Both the position numbers and the translations under genes were made by a program. Shown here piece after piece: positions 17,236-24,195 of a stretch of 60,021 bases of DNA (its first letter is position 1; every line of letters starts with the position of its first letter). Under the pieces are notes generated by a model, which saw only the letters and a program-made list of their open reading frames with translations, had not been told where the DNA came from and ran no database searches. The DNA is from a virus, in the IMG/VR virus record IMGVR_UViG_3300042476_000858, positions 1 to 60,021 of that record; one strand, written 5' to 3'.

Positions 17236-17853
17236 TTAATCCTCAATAAACAAATCTTCCAGAATGTCCCGTTTCCCCTCTGTGGGGGCAGGGCTACTGT
17301 TTTGGGGTTTTAATCCAGCACCACGAGCTTTGGATGTCGGGGGTAATAGACTTTTACCGAAATCAGTTTCTAGGAATTTTCCTAACGCCTCATCCAGACT
17401 TTCCACATTATCCCCATTTTTGACAAAGGCTACACCATCCTCGTAAACTAAGTTATCCTCGTACTGTAGCTTAAAGGCTTTGGTCGCAATTCCTAAGTCT
17501 AGCGGTTTAAATTTGGAGATTGTTGCATTTAATGTGGATTCTAATTCTTTGGCAACTATTTTTCTGTCTTTTTCCTCTGACTGTTTTTTCAAATCTTCAA
17601 TCTGTTTCTGTAGGGCTTGAAGACTTAGTTTCTGTTTGGGTGTCTCCACTTCCACTTCTAATTCTGGCTCAGGTTCGGGTGCTTTAGTGGTTTTTTTATC
17701 CCAGGATTTTTGTAGACTACTCGCCAATCCACTGTTTTTTCGGTCTACCTCGCTTAAGATGCCTGCCTTTAGCGTTCCCAATTCCCCTTGTAGTTGGGAT
17801 AGAAACGCCTGTTGCGATTCCTCTAATAATAGTTTAATTTCTTCCGGTGTCAT
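17236..17853 (-). CDS. Capsid scaffolding protein
   Basis: 205 residues, highly charged, without aromatic core. A Gln-rich helical N-terminus, a Pro/Glu linker (PEPEPELEVEVE) and a coiled coil (LQALQKQIEDLKKQSEEKDRK) then a small C-terminal domain ending KRDILEDLFIED. This composition immediately before the capsid gene is the classical scaffold pattern: it guides capsid assembly and is removed later. Late motif about 42 nt upstream. Confidence 0.8.
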   Translation of the reverse strand: MTPEEIKLLLEESQQAFLSQLQGELGTLKAGILSEVDRKNSGLASSLQKSWDKKTTKAPEPEPELEVEVETPKQKLSLQALQKQIEDLKKQSEEKDRKIVAKELESTLNATISKFKPLDLGIATKAFKLQYEDNLVYEDGVAFVKNGDNVESLDEALGKFLETDFGKSLLPPTSKARGAGLKPQNSSPAPTEGKRDILEDLFIED

Positions 17854-17889
17854 ATCTCTTTTAATTGTACACTTGGGTTTACATTTTCT

Positions 17890-17910
17890 GCTTTGGGCGT
17901 TATTGTCTAA
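17890..17910 (-). promoter_or_regulatory. Putative late promoter of the head operon
   Basis: Minus strand reads AGACAATAACGCCCAAAG, sharing 17 bases with the site at 2291-2312; about 42 nt before the scaffold ATG. Confidence 0.65.
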
Positions 17911-17935
17911 CAGGGGTCAGGATTTCCGTATTTTT

Positions 17936-17964
17936 CACATTGTCTGAACATTGACAAATTGCTA
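17936..17964 (+). promoter_or_regulatory. Sigma-70 promoter
   Basis: TTGTCT, 17 bp, TATAAT, then a short leader to the ATG at 18013. A closer TTGACA lies at a spacing too short to act as -35. Confidence 0.6.
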
Positions 17965-18012
17965 TAATTGATTTATGGTCTGTTATTCTTTTTCACAGAC
18001 TGGAATTTAGCT

Positions 18013-18750
18013 ATGAACAACAAAGCCAAAAAAGCCACAATTAAATTAGGCGGCATCCAACTTGAAGGGTATCAATTACCTGATGGTAGCTATGCTATGT
18101 CCCAAAATGGTTGCAAAGCATTAGATATTCTTATAGGTGACTCAACCGGTAAAAAATACGCCAAACCCTTACTGGCACTGGACAATCTTTCTGTTGAGAA
18201 GGTTCATGTAGAGGGTACTAACGCATTAGCTAGACTTATGGGTATGGAGACCTTTTGTACTATAGTAAGTGCTTATGCTCAACTGGGCAACAAAAAATGC
18301 CAAGCCGTAGCTTTTTCCTGTTTGGTAGAATCTTTAGAACGTCGCTTAGACCATGCTTTCAATATTCAACGTACTGAAGAAGAACGCAATGACCGTCTCC
18401 AAACCAGAGTTGAAAGCAAAATCGCCCGTCGCACCCTAACTGACTCTTTCAAATATTATTTGGAAAATAACCCAGAACTAAGTTCTAATTACAAAAAGTT
18501 CATCTATCCTAATTCTACAGACTATCTCAATGGGCTAGTCTTAGGCGTTAAATCAAAACAAGCCAAAGACCACTATCAACTTAAGGAATCAGGAGCTATC
18601 CGTGACCATATTCCTACTGAAGCCTTAAGAGAGCTAAAGTTTGCAGAAGAATTAGCTTCCAGATTTATTGTTGAAGATGGTTTAGAACCATTTGAAGCTG
18701 TCAAAAAGGCTTGTGAAATTGGCAAAATCAAACAAATTGGTTTAGAGTAA
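18013..18750 (+). CDS. Cyanobacterial-type antirepressor-like protein
   Basis: 245 residues from the ATG at 18013. N-terminal pattern GYQLPDGSYAMSQNGCKALDILIG and the middle KCQAVAFSCLVESLERRLDHAFN resemble a family I know from many cyanobacterial genomes and phages (typically described as hypothetical or antirepressor-like, with a Bro-N-like N-terminal fold). The C-terminal half is helical and charged. It has its own promoter and stands alone at the edge of the repeat-rich region, where early regulators are often found. Family memory moderate, function inferred. Confidence 0.55.
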   Translation: MNNKAKKATIKLGGIQLEGYQLPDGSYAMSQNGCKALDILIGDSTGKKYAKPLLALDNLSVEKVHVEGTNALARLMGMETFCTIVSAYAQLGNKKCQAVAFSCLVESLERRLDHAFNIQRTEEERNDRLQTRVESKIARRTLTDSFKYYLENNPELSSNYKKFIYPNSTDYLNGLVLGVKSKQAKDHYQLKESGAIRDHIPTEALRELKFAEELASRFIVEDGLEPFEAVKKACEIGKIKQIGLE

Positions 18751-19148
18751 GGCTAACATAGCGAATAGGTTTTATCAATGTCTAACCTGTTTAGAGTTGA
18801 TAAAACCCTATTTGTTTTAGGTATTAAATTCCCAACTAGGGGGGGTCTGAATCCTAAAATAACCCCCCTAGTTGTTACTGAAGTCCCGACCCCGTAGAGT
18901 TTCTAGGTTAACCCGTCAACGGGGTAGGTAGGGGGGTGGATAAGTTTTTTTCTACGGGGGAGACCTAATTCCCCCCGCACTGCCTTCGACTAACCAGTCT
19001 CTCATCTCCTAGGGGGGGTGGGGGGGGGGTAGGTCAGTTTTTTCTACAGGGGAGGACTAATTCTCCCCGCACTGCCCTCGACTAACCGTTATGTACAAGG
19101 TATGAGTATTTATACCTACCTCTAAAGATATAGCCCTGTTTTAACCCA

Positions 19149-19313
19149 TCAAGTGGGGGGGTTGCTTTGGTTTTTTATGTCCAGGGCATCAATTTCCCAG
19201 TTAGCCCTATCTACTCCAGTTTCGACTTGGCAAATCCCCCGCAAACCCCATGCTGGAATGGTTTGACGATGTTGGTGTCCCTTAAGCCCCAGTTTGACCC
19301 AAAATGTATCCAT
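19149..19313 (-). CDS. Small hidden gene inside the repeat region
   Basis: 54 residues, ATG at 19313 with AGGA nine bases upstream, starting MDTFWVKLGLKGHQHRQ and containing ICQVETGVDRANWEIDALDI. The composition is protein-like, unlike the surrounding low-complexity DNA. A late-like box (CACGCCCAAG, 19392-19406) lies about 84 nt upstream. No family recognised. Judged real from the start, ribosome site and composition. Confidence 0.5.
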   Translation of the reverse strand: MDTFWVKLGLKGHQHRQTIPAWGLRGICQVETGVDRANWEIDALDIKNQSNPPT

Positions 19314-19391
19314 TTATACATTTCCTAAAAATGGTTAGGTTAAATGTTTGTCCTAGAGTATAATTTGACCTCAAGACTCTTTCCCTATTAT

Positions 19392-19406
19392 AACTTGGGC
19401 GTGAAT
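19392..19406 (-). promoter_or_regulatory. Putative late promoter motif
   Basis: Minus strand reads ATTCACGCCCAAGTTATAAT, followed by the small gene at 19149-19313. Confidence 0.4.
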
Positions 19407-20569
19407 ATTTTGCAACCCTTAAAACACTGAACTTTTGACAGATTTTAAACTTGGTCTAACCATCATCAACAACGGCAATTAAGTCCTAATAGGGGAAGTC
19501 AGGGGGCAACCTGGAAACCTTGTCCTGTCTAGGTTTCACCTGGGTCTAAGGGGGCAAGTGGGGGGGTTCGGAGAGAATTTCAGATTCAAGTAACCCCCCT
19601 ACTTGTTAGACCCTTAGTACACTTGTACCAGACTGGGTTAAGCATGGCCAGACGGGGTTGAACATGACCAGACTGGGTTGAACATGGCCAGACTGGGTTT
19701 CATCTGAGTCTAAAGGGGAAACTAGGGGGGTGAAAAATGCCTCGAACCCCCCCAGTTGTGGATTTATATAGTACAAATGTATTAAACTGGGGTTGAACCG
19801 GGCTAAAACAGGTCAGACCAGGTGCGGAGTTATAACTGTCCGTTATAAAAACCAACCTAACCCCCCCTACCCCCCTAGTATAGAATAGTTGGGACTGGTT
19901 GGCTAAGACTGGTCTGGCAGGGTCAAACCCCGTACTATGTCTTTAGAAATAGGTATAAATACTCATACCCAAGGTAAAAGGGGGTCTGGGGGGTCAAACC
20001 CAGTTAAGCCCTGTTAAACTTGGGAGGGATGAAATAAGGGGGGTCGCCCTGAAAAACCAACCTAACCCCCCTACCCCCTTAGTAAGGAATGGCTGGGGCT
20101 GGTTGGCTTAGGCTGGGGCTGGCAGGGTCAAACCAGATTCAACCCAATCCGACCAAGTGGAATCAAGGAGGTCTCCATAAAAAAACCCAAGAACCCCCCC
20201 ACTTCCACCCTTAGCTAACTGGGTCAGGTTGGGTGGAAGTGGTTAAACGGGGTCTGGTCGGGTCAAACCCCGTACTATGTCTTTAGGGATAGGTATAAAT
20301 ACTCATACCCAAGGTAAAAGGGGGTCTAGGGGTCAAACCCAGTTAAGCCCTGTCAAACTTGGGGGGGATGGAATAGGAAGGGTCGCCCTGAAAAAAGAGA
20401 ACCCCCCCCTACCCCCCCCAGTTCATCTTTGTCTAGTACATTTGAACCACCCCCCAGCTTAACCGGGGCAGACTGGGGGTTGACAATAAAAAACCCCTTC
20501 CAAAGGGGTCAGGAGGGGTCAGGTAGGGTTGAGGATGGGTCAGACCCCGTTAGACCCCGTTAGACCCAA

Positions 20570-21061
20570 TTAATCCCAAAAGTCTGATGGTAAAGGTTCG
20601 TCTGAATCTTCACCATCGATTTTAGGTTCATACCTACCATCGGATAAATAAGGAGAAGACCCTATATCATGGTTCAAACGACACATAGCTTTGGTATCAG
20701 AATCCATACGACGTTCGGTATATACTTTAGGTCGTTGCCCTGGATTCATTTGGTCTTCAAGAGCTTGCATTAGGAGTTCTGCTTGATTCTTCCGATACCA
20801 TTCAGCCGCCCTGCGTAAGTGAATACCTTCTAGACGACTTAAATGTTCTTTAATCACAGCATGGACAGTCCCTTCATCTGCTCTATGTTTGGTATACTGT
20901 TTTCCATATTGGGAACGAAATCTATCTCTTAAAGTAGTCCAGGGAATATCGAACCGTTCTGCTAAAGTCCTAACAGACACCCCTCCCAGTTTATAGATTT
21001 GGAACAATTTTTTGGTTTGTTCCACGACCTCTTTGCTCATTCTAACGTCTTTCTTTCTCAT
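20570..21061 (-). CDS. HTH protein, candidate small terminase subunit
   Basis: 163 residues. A helix-turn-helix occupies about residues 25-50 (KLGGVSVRTLAERFDIPWTTLRDRFR); a helical middle (AVIKEHLSRLEGIHLRRAAEWY) and an acidic tail (DGEDSDEPLPSDFW) follow. Small terminases share a DNA-binding N-terminus, an oligomerising helical middle and an acidic end, and the gene has a late motif about 40 nt upstream and a GAGGG ribosome site. No large terminase is in the window, so a plain transcriptional regulator remains possible. The adjoining repeats could be its DNA target. Confidence 0.5.
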   Translation of the reverse strand: MRKKDVRMSKEVVEQTKKLFQIYKLGGVSVRTLAERFDIPWTTLRDRFRSQYGKQYTKHRADEGTVHAVIKEHLSRLEGIHLRRAAEWYRKNQAELLMQALEDQMNPGQRPKVYTERRMDSDTKAMCRLNHDIGSSPYLSDGRYEPKIDGEDSDEPLPSDFWD

Positions 21062-21095
21062 ATCCCTCTATAAATAGTTTTAGAATCCAATTTCT

Positions 21096-21114
21096 GGATT
21101 GGGCGTATAGTCTA
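21096..21114 (-). promoter_or_regulatory. Putative late promoter motif
   Basis: Minus strand reads AGACTATACGCCCAATCCAG, about 40 nt before the ATG at 21061. Confidence 0.55.
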
Positions 21115-21183
21115 AAAGGCTGACCCTGAGCCAATCTTAGGTATGATAAGACACTCAAAGAGCTTTAACCGAAGAAACATTTC

Positions 21184-21414
21184 TCAACAAATCCCCACCC
21201 CCCCCAACCCAAGATAATAATGGTAAAAATTACCATAACTCTTTTTCCACCTAAGATAATAATGGTGAAATTCACCATAACTCTTTTTCCCCCTCAACCC
21301 CAAATAATGGTAAAATCCACCATAACTCTTTTTCATAATTGTCTCACAATCCTTTAGGTTGACCAGAGAAAACCAATACCGACCAGGAGTTTGATATACA
21401 TCATTATACATCAT
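21184..21414 (-). CDS. Doubtful repeat-derived ORF
   Basis: 76 codons giving three copies of a K-K-S-Y-G-x-F-x-H-Y pattern (KKSYGGFYHY, KKSYGEFHHY, KKSYGNFYHY). The protein repeat simply follows the three DNA palindromes at 21220-21323, and no ribosome site is present, so it is more likely a by-product of the DNA repeats than a gene. Kept because the frame stays open across all three copies. Confidence 0.2.
   Translation of the reverse strand: MMYNDVYQTPGRYWFSLVNLKDCETIMKKSYGGFYHYLGLRGKKSYGEFHHYYLRWKKSYGNFYHYYLGLGGVGIC
21220..21323. repeat. Three tandem palindromic operators
   Basis: ATGGTAAAAATTACCAT (21220-21236), ATGGTGAAATTCACCAT (21262-21278, perfect dyad) and ATGGTAAAATCCACCAT (21307-21323), each followed by AACTCTTTTTC. 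Centres are 42 and 45 bp apart, about four helical turns. Looks like a repressor- or initiator-binding cluster. Confidence 0.65.
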
Positions 21415-21483
21415 TTTGGAGGCGAAATTAGGAAGGTTTAGGGTTAGGGGCTGATTTCAGCCACACAAAAAGCACTTTTTGAC

Positions 21484-21555
21484 CATATAATTATATAACT
21501 ATACAGTTATATATTAGTTCATTTGTACTGTTCAAGGGGGTTAAAGTTATCCACA
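21484..21555. other. Origin-like patch: AT-rich tract plus DnaA box
   Basis: A run of about 34 bp with almost only A and T (21484-21517) is followed by TTATCCACA (21547-21555), a perfect DnaA-box consensus. Together with the palindromes 160 bp away this resembles a DNA-unwinding element and initiator sites. Confidence 0.4.
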
Positions 21556-21624
21556 CCCATCACCCAAAAGGATGACCCCTTATCACCCATTAGAACACAA
21601 CAAAAATGTGTGGTTGTTGACGGT

Positions 21625-21864
21625 TTAATTACGGTCAGCAAATTCCCTAGGGTCTAATAAATCGAAATCGGATAAATCATCAAAGCGTTGAGGTTCAGGA
21701 GGTTGACGGTAAGCCAACAGTAAACCAACAATGGCTACAATAGTAATGGCAAAGACCATTAAAGAAGCTAAAAGCAATAAAAAAACCATTATGGAAAGGG
21801 GTTTGGGACTTAATAATAATATGCTTGCAATAAGGGGAATAGGTACAAAAAAATACCCACCCAT
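21625..21864 (-). CDS. Small membrane protein
   Basis: 79 residues. A hydrophobic N-terminal region with one or two transmembrane segments (PLIASILLLSP; MVFLLLLASLMVFAITIVAIVG) is followed by a polar acidic tail (RFDDLSDFDLLDPREFADR). An internal ATG at 21787 would give the second segment only. No ribosome site is obvious. A holin-like or envelope role is possible but not supported beyond topology. Confidence 0.5.
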   Translation of the reverse strand: MGGYFFVPIPLIASILLLSPKPLSIMVFLLLLASLMVFAITIVAIVGLLLAYRQPPEPQRFDDLSDFDLLDPREFADRN

Positions 21865-21911
21865 GACTGGGGGGCTTGGTTAAGGCTGAATCAGACCCAG
21901 ATTAGGACGGA

Positions 21912-22196
21912 TTAAGCAGTTAATTTAGTAACCAACGCCGAAACGAAGGAAACAGGGGTAGTAACACCAGCAGTAGCGGCAATTGCCTGAATAGCATTAA
22001 CGAAAGCGGTATCTTCGATAGCAAACTCTAAAAGAGCAATGATGGCTTGACGTTGAAGTAATTGGTCAGCATCAGCAGTACCATTCAAATCATAACCGTA
22101 AGAAGCACGAACGATGTCAACACCGGAGTTAACATATAAAGGGTCTAGTTGATAATGTCCACTTGCGGGGACTGGGGGGGCAAAAGTTAAAGCCAT
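21912..22196 (-). CDS. Small late protein, likely virion-associated
   Basis: 94 residues, Ala/Thr/Val-rich, starting MALTFAPPVPASGHYQLDPLYVNS and ending FVSALVTKLTA. It has a late motif 46 nt upstream, so it is grouped with structural genes. The composition suits a capsid decoration or tail protein. No family recognised. Confidence 0.6.
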   Translation of the reverse strand: MALTFAPPVPASGHYQLDPLYVNSGVDIVRASYGYDLNGTADADQLLQRQAIIALLEFAIEDTAFVNAIQAIAATAGVTTPVSFVSALVTKLTA

Positions 22197-22236
22197 ATTT
22201 TCTATCCTAGCTAGGAATAATTATCTTGTCCAATAT

Positions 22237-22252
22237 AGTTTGGGCGGACACC
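22237..22252 (-). promoter_or_regulatory. Putative late promoter motif
   Basis: Minus strand reads TGTCCGCCCAAACTATATT, about 46 nt before the ATG at 22196. Confidence 0.5.
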
Positions 22253-22314
22253 TCCTCCACCCCTAGTACACTTGTACTAGCCCAAGTGTTAAAGGGGAGT
22301 TTAGGGCGTAAAAA

Positions 22315-22594
22315 ACATTGCAGGCACAAATCTGAGTCTCACGTCAGCCGATGAAGCCCACCCTTTGGTACACTTGTACTAGACATAGGGAAGATGGGTT
22401 AAGACTGGGTTAAGACTGGGTTAAGAGAGGTTAAGACTGGGTTAAGTGTAAAAACATTGCAGGCACGAATAAGGCTTTCCCGCCAACCATAACCAAATCT
22501 TAACCTGTGGTAAATGAATTGCAGGTACAAATAAGGCTTTCACGTCAGCCGATGAAGCCCATCCTTTGGTACACTTGTACTAAACATAGGGAAG
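22315..22594. repeat. Direct repeats with ATTGCAGG and TAGTACA palindromes
   Basis: Copies at 22315-22393 and 22519-22594 share about 75 bp, including CACGTCAGCCGATGAAGCCC and TACACTTGTACTA. Between them runs an imperfect 11-bp tandem (GGTTAAGACTG). No gene is visible in 22197-22643. Confidence 0.7.
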
Positions 22595-22643
22595 AGGGGT
22601 AAATATTACCCAGTGTGCCAATTATCAAAGTGTCCACTAGGGG

Positions 22644-22673
22644 TTGCACTACCATAGAAAACACTGCTATAGT
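22644..22673 (+). promoter_or_regulatory. Cassette promoter in front of a gene remnant
   Basis: TTGCAC, 18 bp, TATAGT, then the standard leader with AGGAG and a GTG frame of only 11 codons (22707-22742). A TGTCCACT half-operator sits just upstream. Confidence 0.55.
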
Positions 22674-22706
22674 AGTGACATCGAAAGAAAAACAGGAGTC
22701 AAACAA

Positions 22707-22742
22707 GTGGGAACCAATCAAAACAATGTGAAGTATCCCTAG
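22707..22742 (+). pseudogene. Cassette remnant: 11-codon frame behind a full promoter and ribosome site
   Basis: GTG to TAG in 36 bases, with the same AGGAGTCAAACAAGTG leader as the intact gene at 22851. The body of the gene seems to have been deleted and the next operator follows immediately at 22753. Confidence 0.45.
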
Positions 22743-22752
22743 TAAAACCCCT

Positions 22753-22778
22753 AGTGGACACTTCCTAAACTGTCCACT
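22753..22778 (+). promoter_or_regulatory. Class 2 operator (AGTGGACA dyad)
   Basis: AGTGGACA, ten-base spacer, TGTCCACT. This dyad recurs at 23077, 23508, 29790, 31148 and 32378, always just before a -35 box, with weaker versions at 25675, 26560 and 30204. Confidence 0.7.
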
Positions 22779-22788
22779 CCAAAAAGAC

Positions 22789-22817
22789 TTGACAGACCAG
22801 ATGAACAATGCCATAAT
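22789..22817 (+). promoter_or_regulatory. Cassette promoter
   Basis: TTGACA, 17 bp, CATAAT with TGC extension directly before the -10. Confidence 0.8.
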
Positions 22818-22850
22818 AGACACATAAGCCGAAAAACAGGAGTCAAACAA

Positions 22851-23078
22851 GTGGACGAGAGCAAAATATTTATAGGTAATCTCCCTAAACCCAATGGGGA
22901 AATTTTCCCCCGATATATAGAACGGGGAGTAGGATTTTTCAGTCGCAGGGTGTACCATTTGCACGGTACTCAATTGGTGCATACAATCTATATGGGAAGT
23001 AACAGTTTTGACTTTAGTGAATACTGTCAAGAGTACAGGGGACGTTTGAGAGACAGTTATCCCCAATTCAACCCCTAG
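22851..23078 (+). CDS. Small cassette protein
   Basis: 75 residues from a GTG eight bases after AGGAG. Starts MDESKIFIGNLPKPNGEIFPRYI; a basic middle (FFSRRVYHLHG) and an end rich in aromatic and polar residues. The first ten residues look superficially like an RNA-recognition motif start, but the domain is too short to be one. No family recognised. Expressed from its own class 2 operator promoter, therefore probably early. Confidence 0.6.
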   Translation: MDESKIFIGNLPKPNGEIFPRYIERGVGFFSRRVYHLHGTQLVHTIYMGSNSFDFSEYCQEYRGRLRDSYPQFNP

Positions 23079-23141
23079 TGGACACTTCCTAAACTGTCCA
23101 CCCCAAAAAAGGTTGACAGTCCAGAAAAACAATGCCATAAT
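23077..23141 (+). promoter_or_regulatory. Class 2 operator plus cassette promoter
   Basis: AGTGGACA...TGTCCACC dyad (23077-23102), TTGACA (23113-23118), 17 bp, CATAAT (23136-23141). Confidence 0.8.
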
Positions 23142-23178
23142 AGACACATCAACCAAAACAAACAGGAAACCAAAAATC

Positions 23179-23481
23179 ATGAAGTACATAGTAGTTAAAA
23201 GCTTCGTAAGACTAATCGGGTACGGTTGGTACGGTCAAGAACAGTGTCAAGAGATTTTCCTAGACAGCTATCAATTAGATGGCATTGAGGAAAAAATAAA
23301 ACAGAATGGAGATGTTAAAGAAGGAATAGAGGAATGGTTACTGTATAATACTGGGGATTTTCAGGGAATGCCAACTGATTTTATGGCAGACTTGGAAATT
23401 AAATCGGAGAATGTAGTTATAGACTGGACAGACCCTGAAAGTGAATATAAATTCAGGGATTGTTACTCCGATGAAGACTAA
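23179..23481 (+). CDS. Cassette protein, family A (first of three paralogues)
   Basis: 100 residues from the ATG at 23179, behind a CAGGAAACC leader. It shares the plan MKY-V-KS, a Gln-Glu strand, I-(E/D)EK-(I/V), GDVKEGI-EW, DFMADLE and V-(I/V)DWTDPES with the products of 29894-30178 and 30833-31138. Acidic, no transmembrane segment. The longer frame upstream reads through the promoter and is not real. Family function unknown; small acidic early phage proteins often act on host or defence proteins, but nothing here proves that. Confidence 0.75.
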   Translation: MKYIVVKSFVRLIGYGWYGQEQCQEIFLDSYQLDGIEEKIKQNGDVKEGIEEWLLYNTGDFQGMPTDFMADLEIKSENVVIDWTDPESEYKFRDCYSDED

Positions 23482-23507
23482 TATAACCCGTAGCTAAGGG
23501 CTTAGAC

Positions 23508-23572
23508 AGTGGACACTTCCTAAACTGTCCACTCCAAAAAGACTTGACAGACCAGATGAAAAATGCCATAAT
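23508..23572 (+). promoter_or_regulatory. Class 2 operator plus cassette promoter
   Basis: AGTGGACA/TGTCCACT dyad (23508-23533), TTGACA (23544-23549), 17 bp, CATAAT (23567-23572). Confidence 0.8.
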
Positions 23573-23591
23573 GGATACCAACGAGGAAACA

Positions 23592-23795
23592 ATGACAAAA
23601 CTTAAAGAATTTACTGGAATACTTCGCATTGAATTGGAAGTAACCTTGCCCGCTTCTAGCAAAAAACAAGCCTTAGAATTGCTTGAAAACATCTACCCGG
23701 CTATCACGCTTAGTTTTGGGGATGAGAATGAGATGCCCAATCTGCTTGACTGGCGTGATAATCTCGATTATGTAGATTGGGAATTAGAGGATTAA
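23592..23795 (+). CDS. Small acidic cassette protein
   Basis: 67 residues from the ATG at 23592, directly after GAGGAAACA. The frame can be read back to 23544 only because the -35 box TTGACA supplies a TTG and the -10 region an ATG. Reads as two beta-alpha units (LRIELEVTLPASSKKQALELLENIYP) with an acidic aromatic end (DYVDWELED). No family recognised. Confidence 0.65.
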   Translation: MTKLKEFTGILRIELEVTLPASSKKQALELLENIYPAITLSFGDENEMPNLLDWRDNLDYVDWELED

Positions 23796-23830
23796 TTATC
23801 AGTCATCAGTTATCAGTTATCGGTAAACAG
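23796..23830. repeat. ATCAGTTATC tandem, host-type repeat
   Basis: Overlapping copies of TCAGTTATCAGTTATC. An inverted version occurs near 54180-54200. Repeats of this kind are abundant between genes of many cyanobacteria. Confidence 0.6.
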
Positions 23831-23852
23831 TAGAAACACAAAAGAGGGCAAA

Positions 23853-24125
23853 ATGTCGGAAAAATTTGTTATTTGTTTTGAAGTTCGCAACTCTGAAAAT
23901 CGCTTAATTAAGGATACAACTGGCGAGATTCAAAATCGATTAAGCTTTGATTTAGAAGTCAAGAATAATGCACAACTAAAAAGCTTCTTAAAGTCATATT
24001 ATACTACTTTAGAAGCTTGGATGCCAGAAAATCAAATAAAGATTAAGGCTTTTGTTCATTCTAAAATTTCTCGAACTTATATGGAGTTATTTTGCTTCGA
24101 TAGCAAGGGATTTCATACCTACTAG
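23853..24125 (+). CDS. Hypothetical cassette protein without a private promoter
   Basis: 90 residues with AGAGGG before the ATG. Starts MSEKFVICFEVRNSENRLIK; alternating strands and helices, ending LFCFDSKGFHTY. No TTGACA promoter is visible, and the upstream 60 bp is the host-type repeat, so it is probably read from the previous promoter. AT-rich. No family recognised. Confidence 0.6.
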   Translation: MSEKFVICFEVRNSENRLIKDTTGEIQNRLSFDLEVKNNAQLKSFLKSYYTTLEAWMPENQIKIKAFVHSKISRTYMELFCFDSKGFHTY

Positions 24126-24184
24126 CCCAATCTAACCCAATCTAACCCTATCTAACCCAATCTAAACCAATCTAAACCAATCAA
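24125..24184. repeat. Decamer tandem repeat (CCAATCTAAC)
   Basis: About six copies of a 10-bp unit, C(C/A)CAATCTAA-type, ending just before the ribosome site of the next gene. Ten-bp spacing puts every copy on the same face of the helix. Weaker copies occur at 24896-24920. Confidence 0.75.
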
Positions 24185-24195
24185 GGAAGGAAAAA

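Larger units (their letters stand above)
18751..20569. repeat. Repeat-rich region, mostly non-coding (1.8 kb)
   Basis: G-rich and C-rich runs with several nested direct repeats: copies at 18921-18995 and 19023-19087 (shared CGCACTGCC(T/C)TCGACTAACC); three copies of a 20-bp unit at 19630-19700 (AACATGGCCAGACTGGGTT); and a long pair at 19920-20100 and 20263-20430 that share about 150 bp. GGTATAAATACTCATACC occurs at both long copies and, inverted, near 19098-19115. Palindromes of the type TAGTACA-CT-TGTACTA are scattered. One small gene (19149-19313) lies inside. Possible origin, packaging or recombination region. Confidence 0.7.

Noticed and set aside
20277-20462. Plus-strand ORF of 61 codons in the repeat region
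   Set aside because: Low-complexity reading of the long direct repeat, no ribosome site, no protein-like pattern.
22851-23078. RNA-recognition-motif protein
   Set aside because: IFIGNLP resembles RNP2, but RNP1 is missing and the protein is too short.
22545-23189. Long minus-strand ORF of 214 codons
   Set aside because: It reads through repeated operators and promoters in reverse; the repeated KCPLGV and SIMALF phrases are translations of the promoter repeat.
23453-23692. Minus-strand ORF of 79 codons
   Set aside because: Again the antisense of an operator-promoter unit and the start of the 23592 gene.
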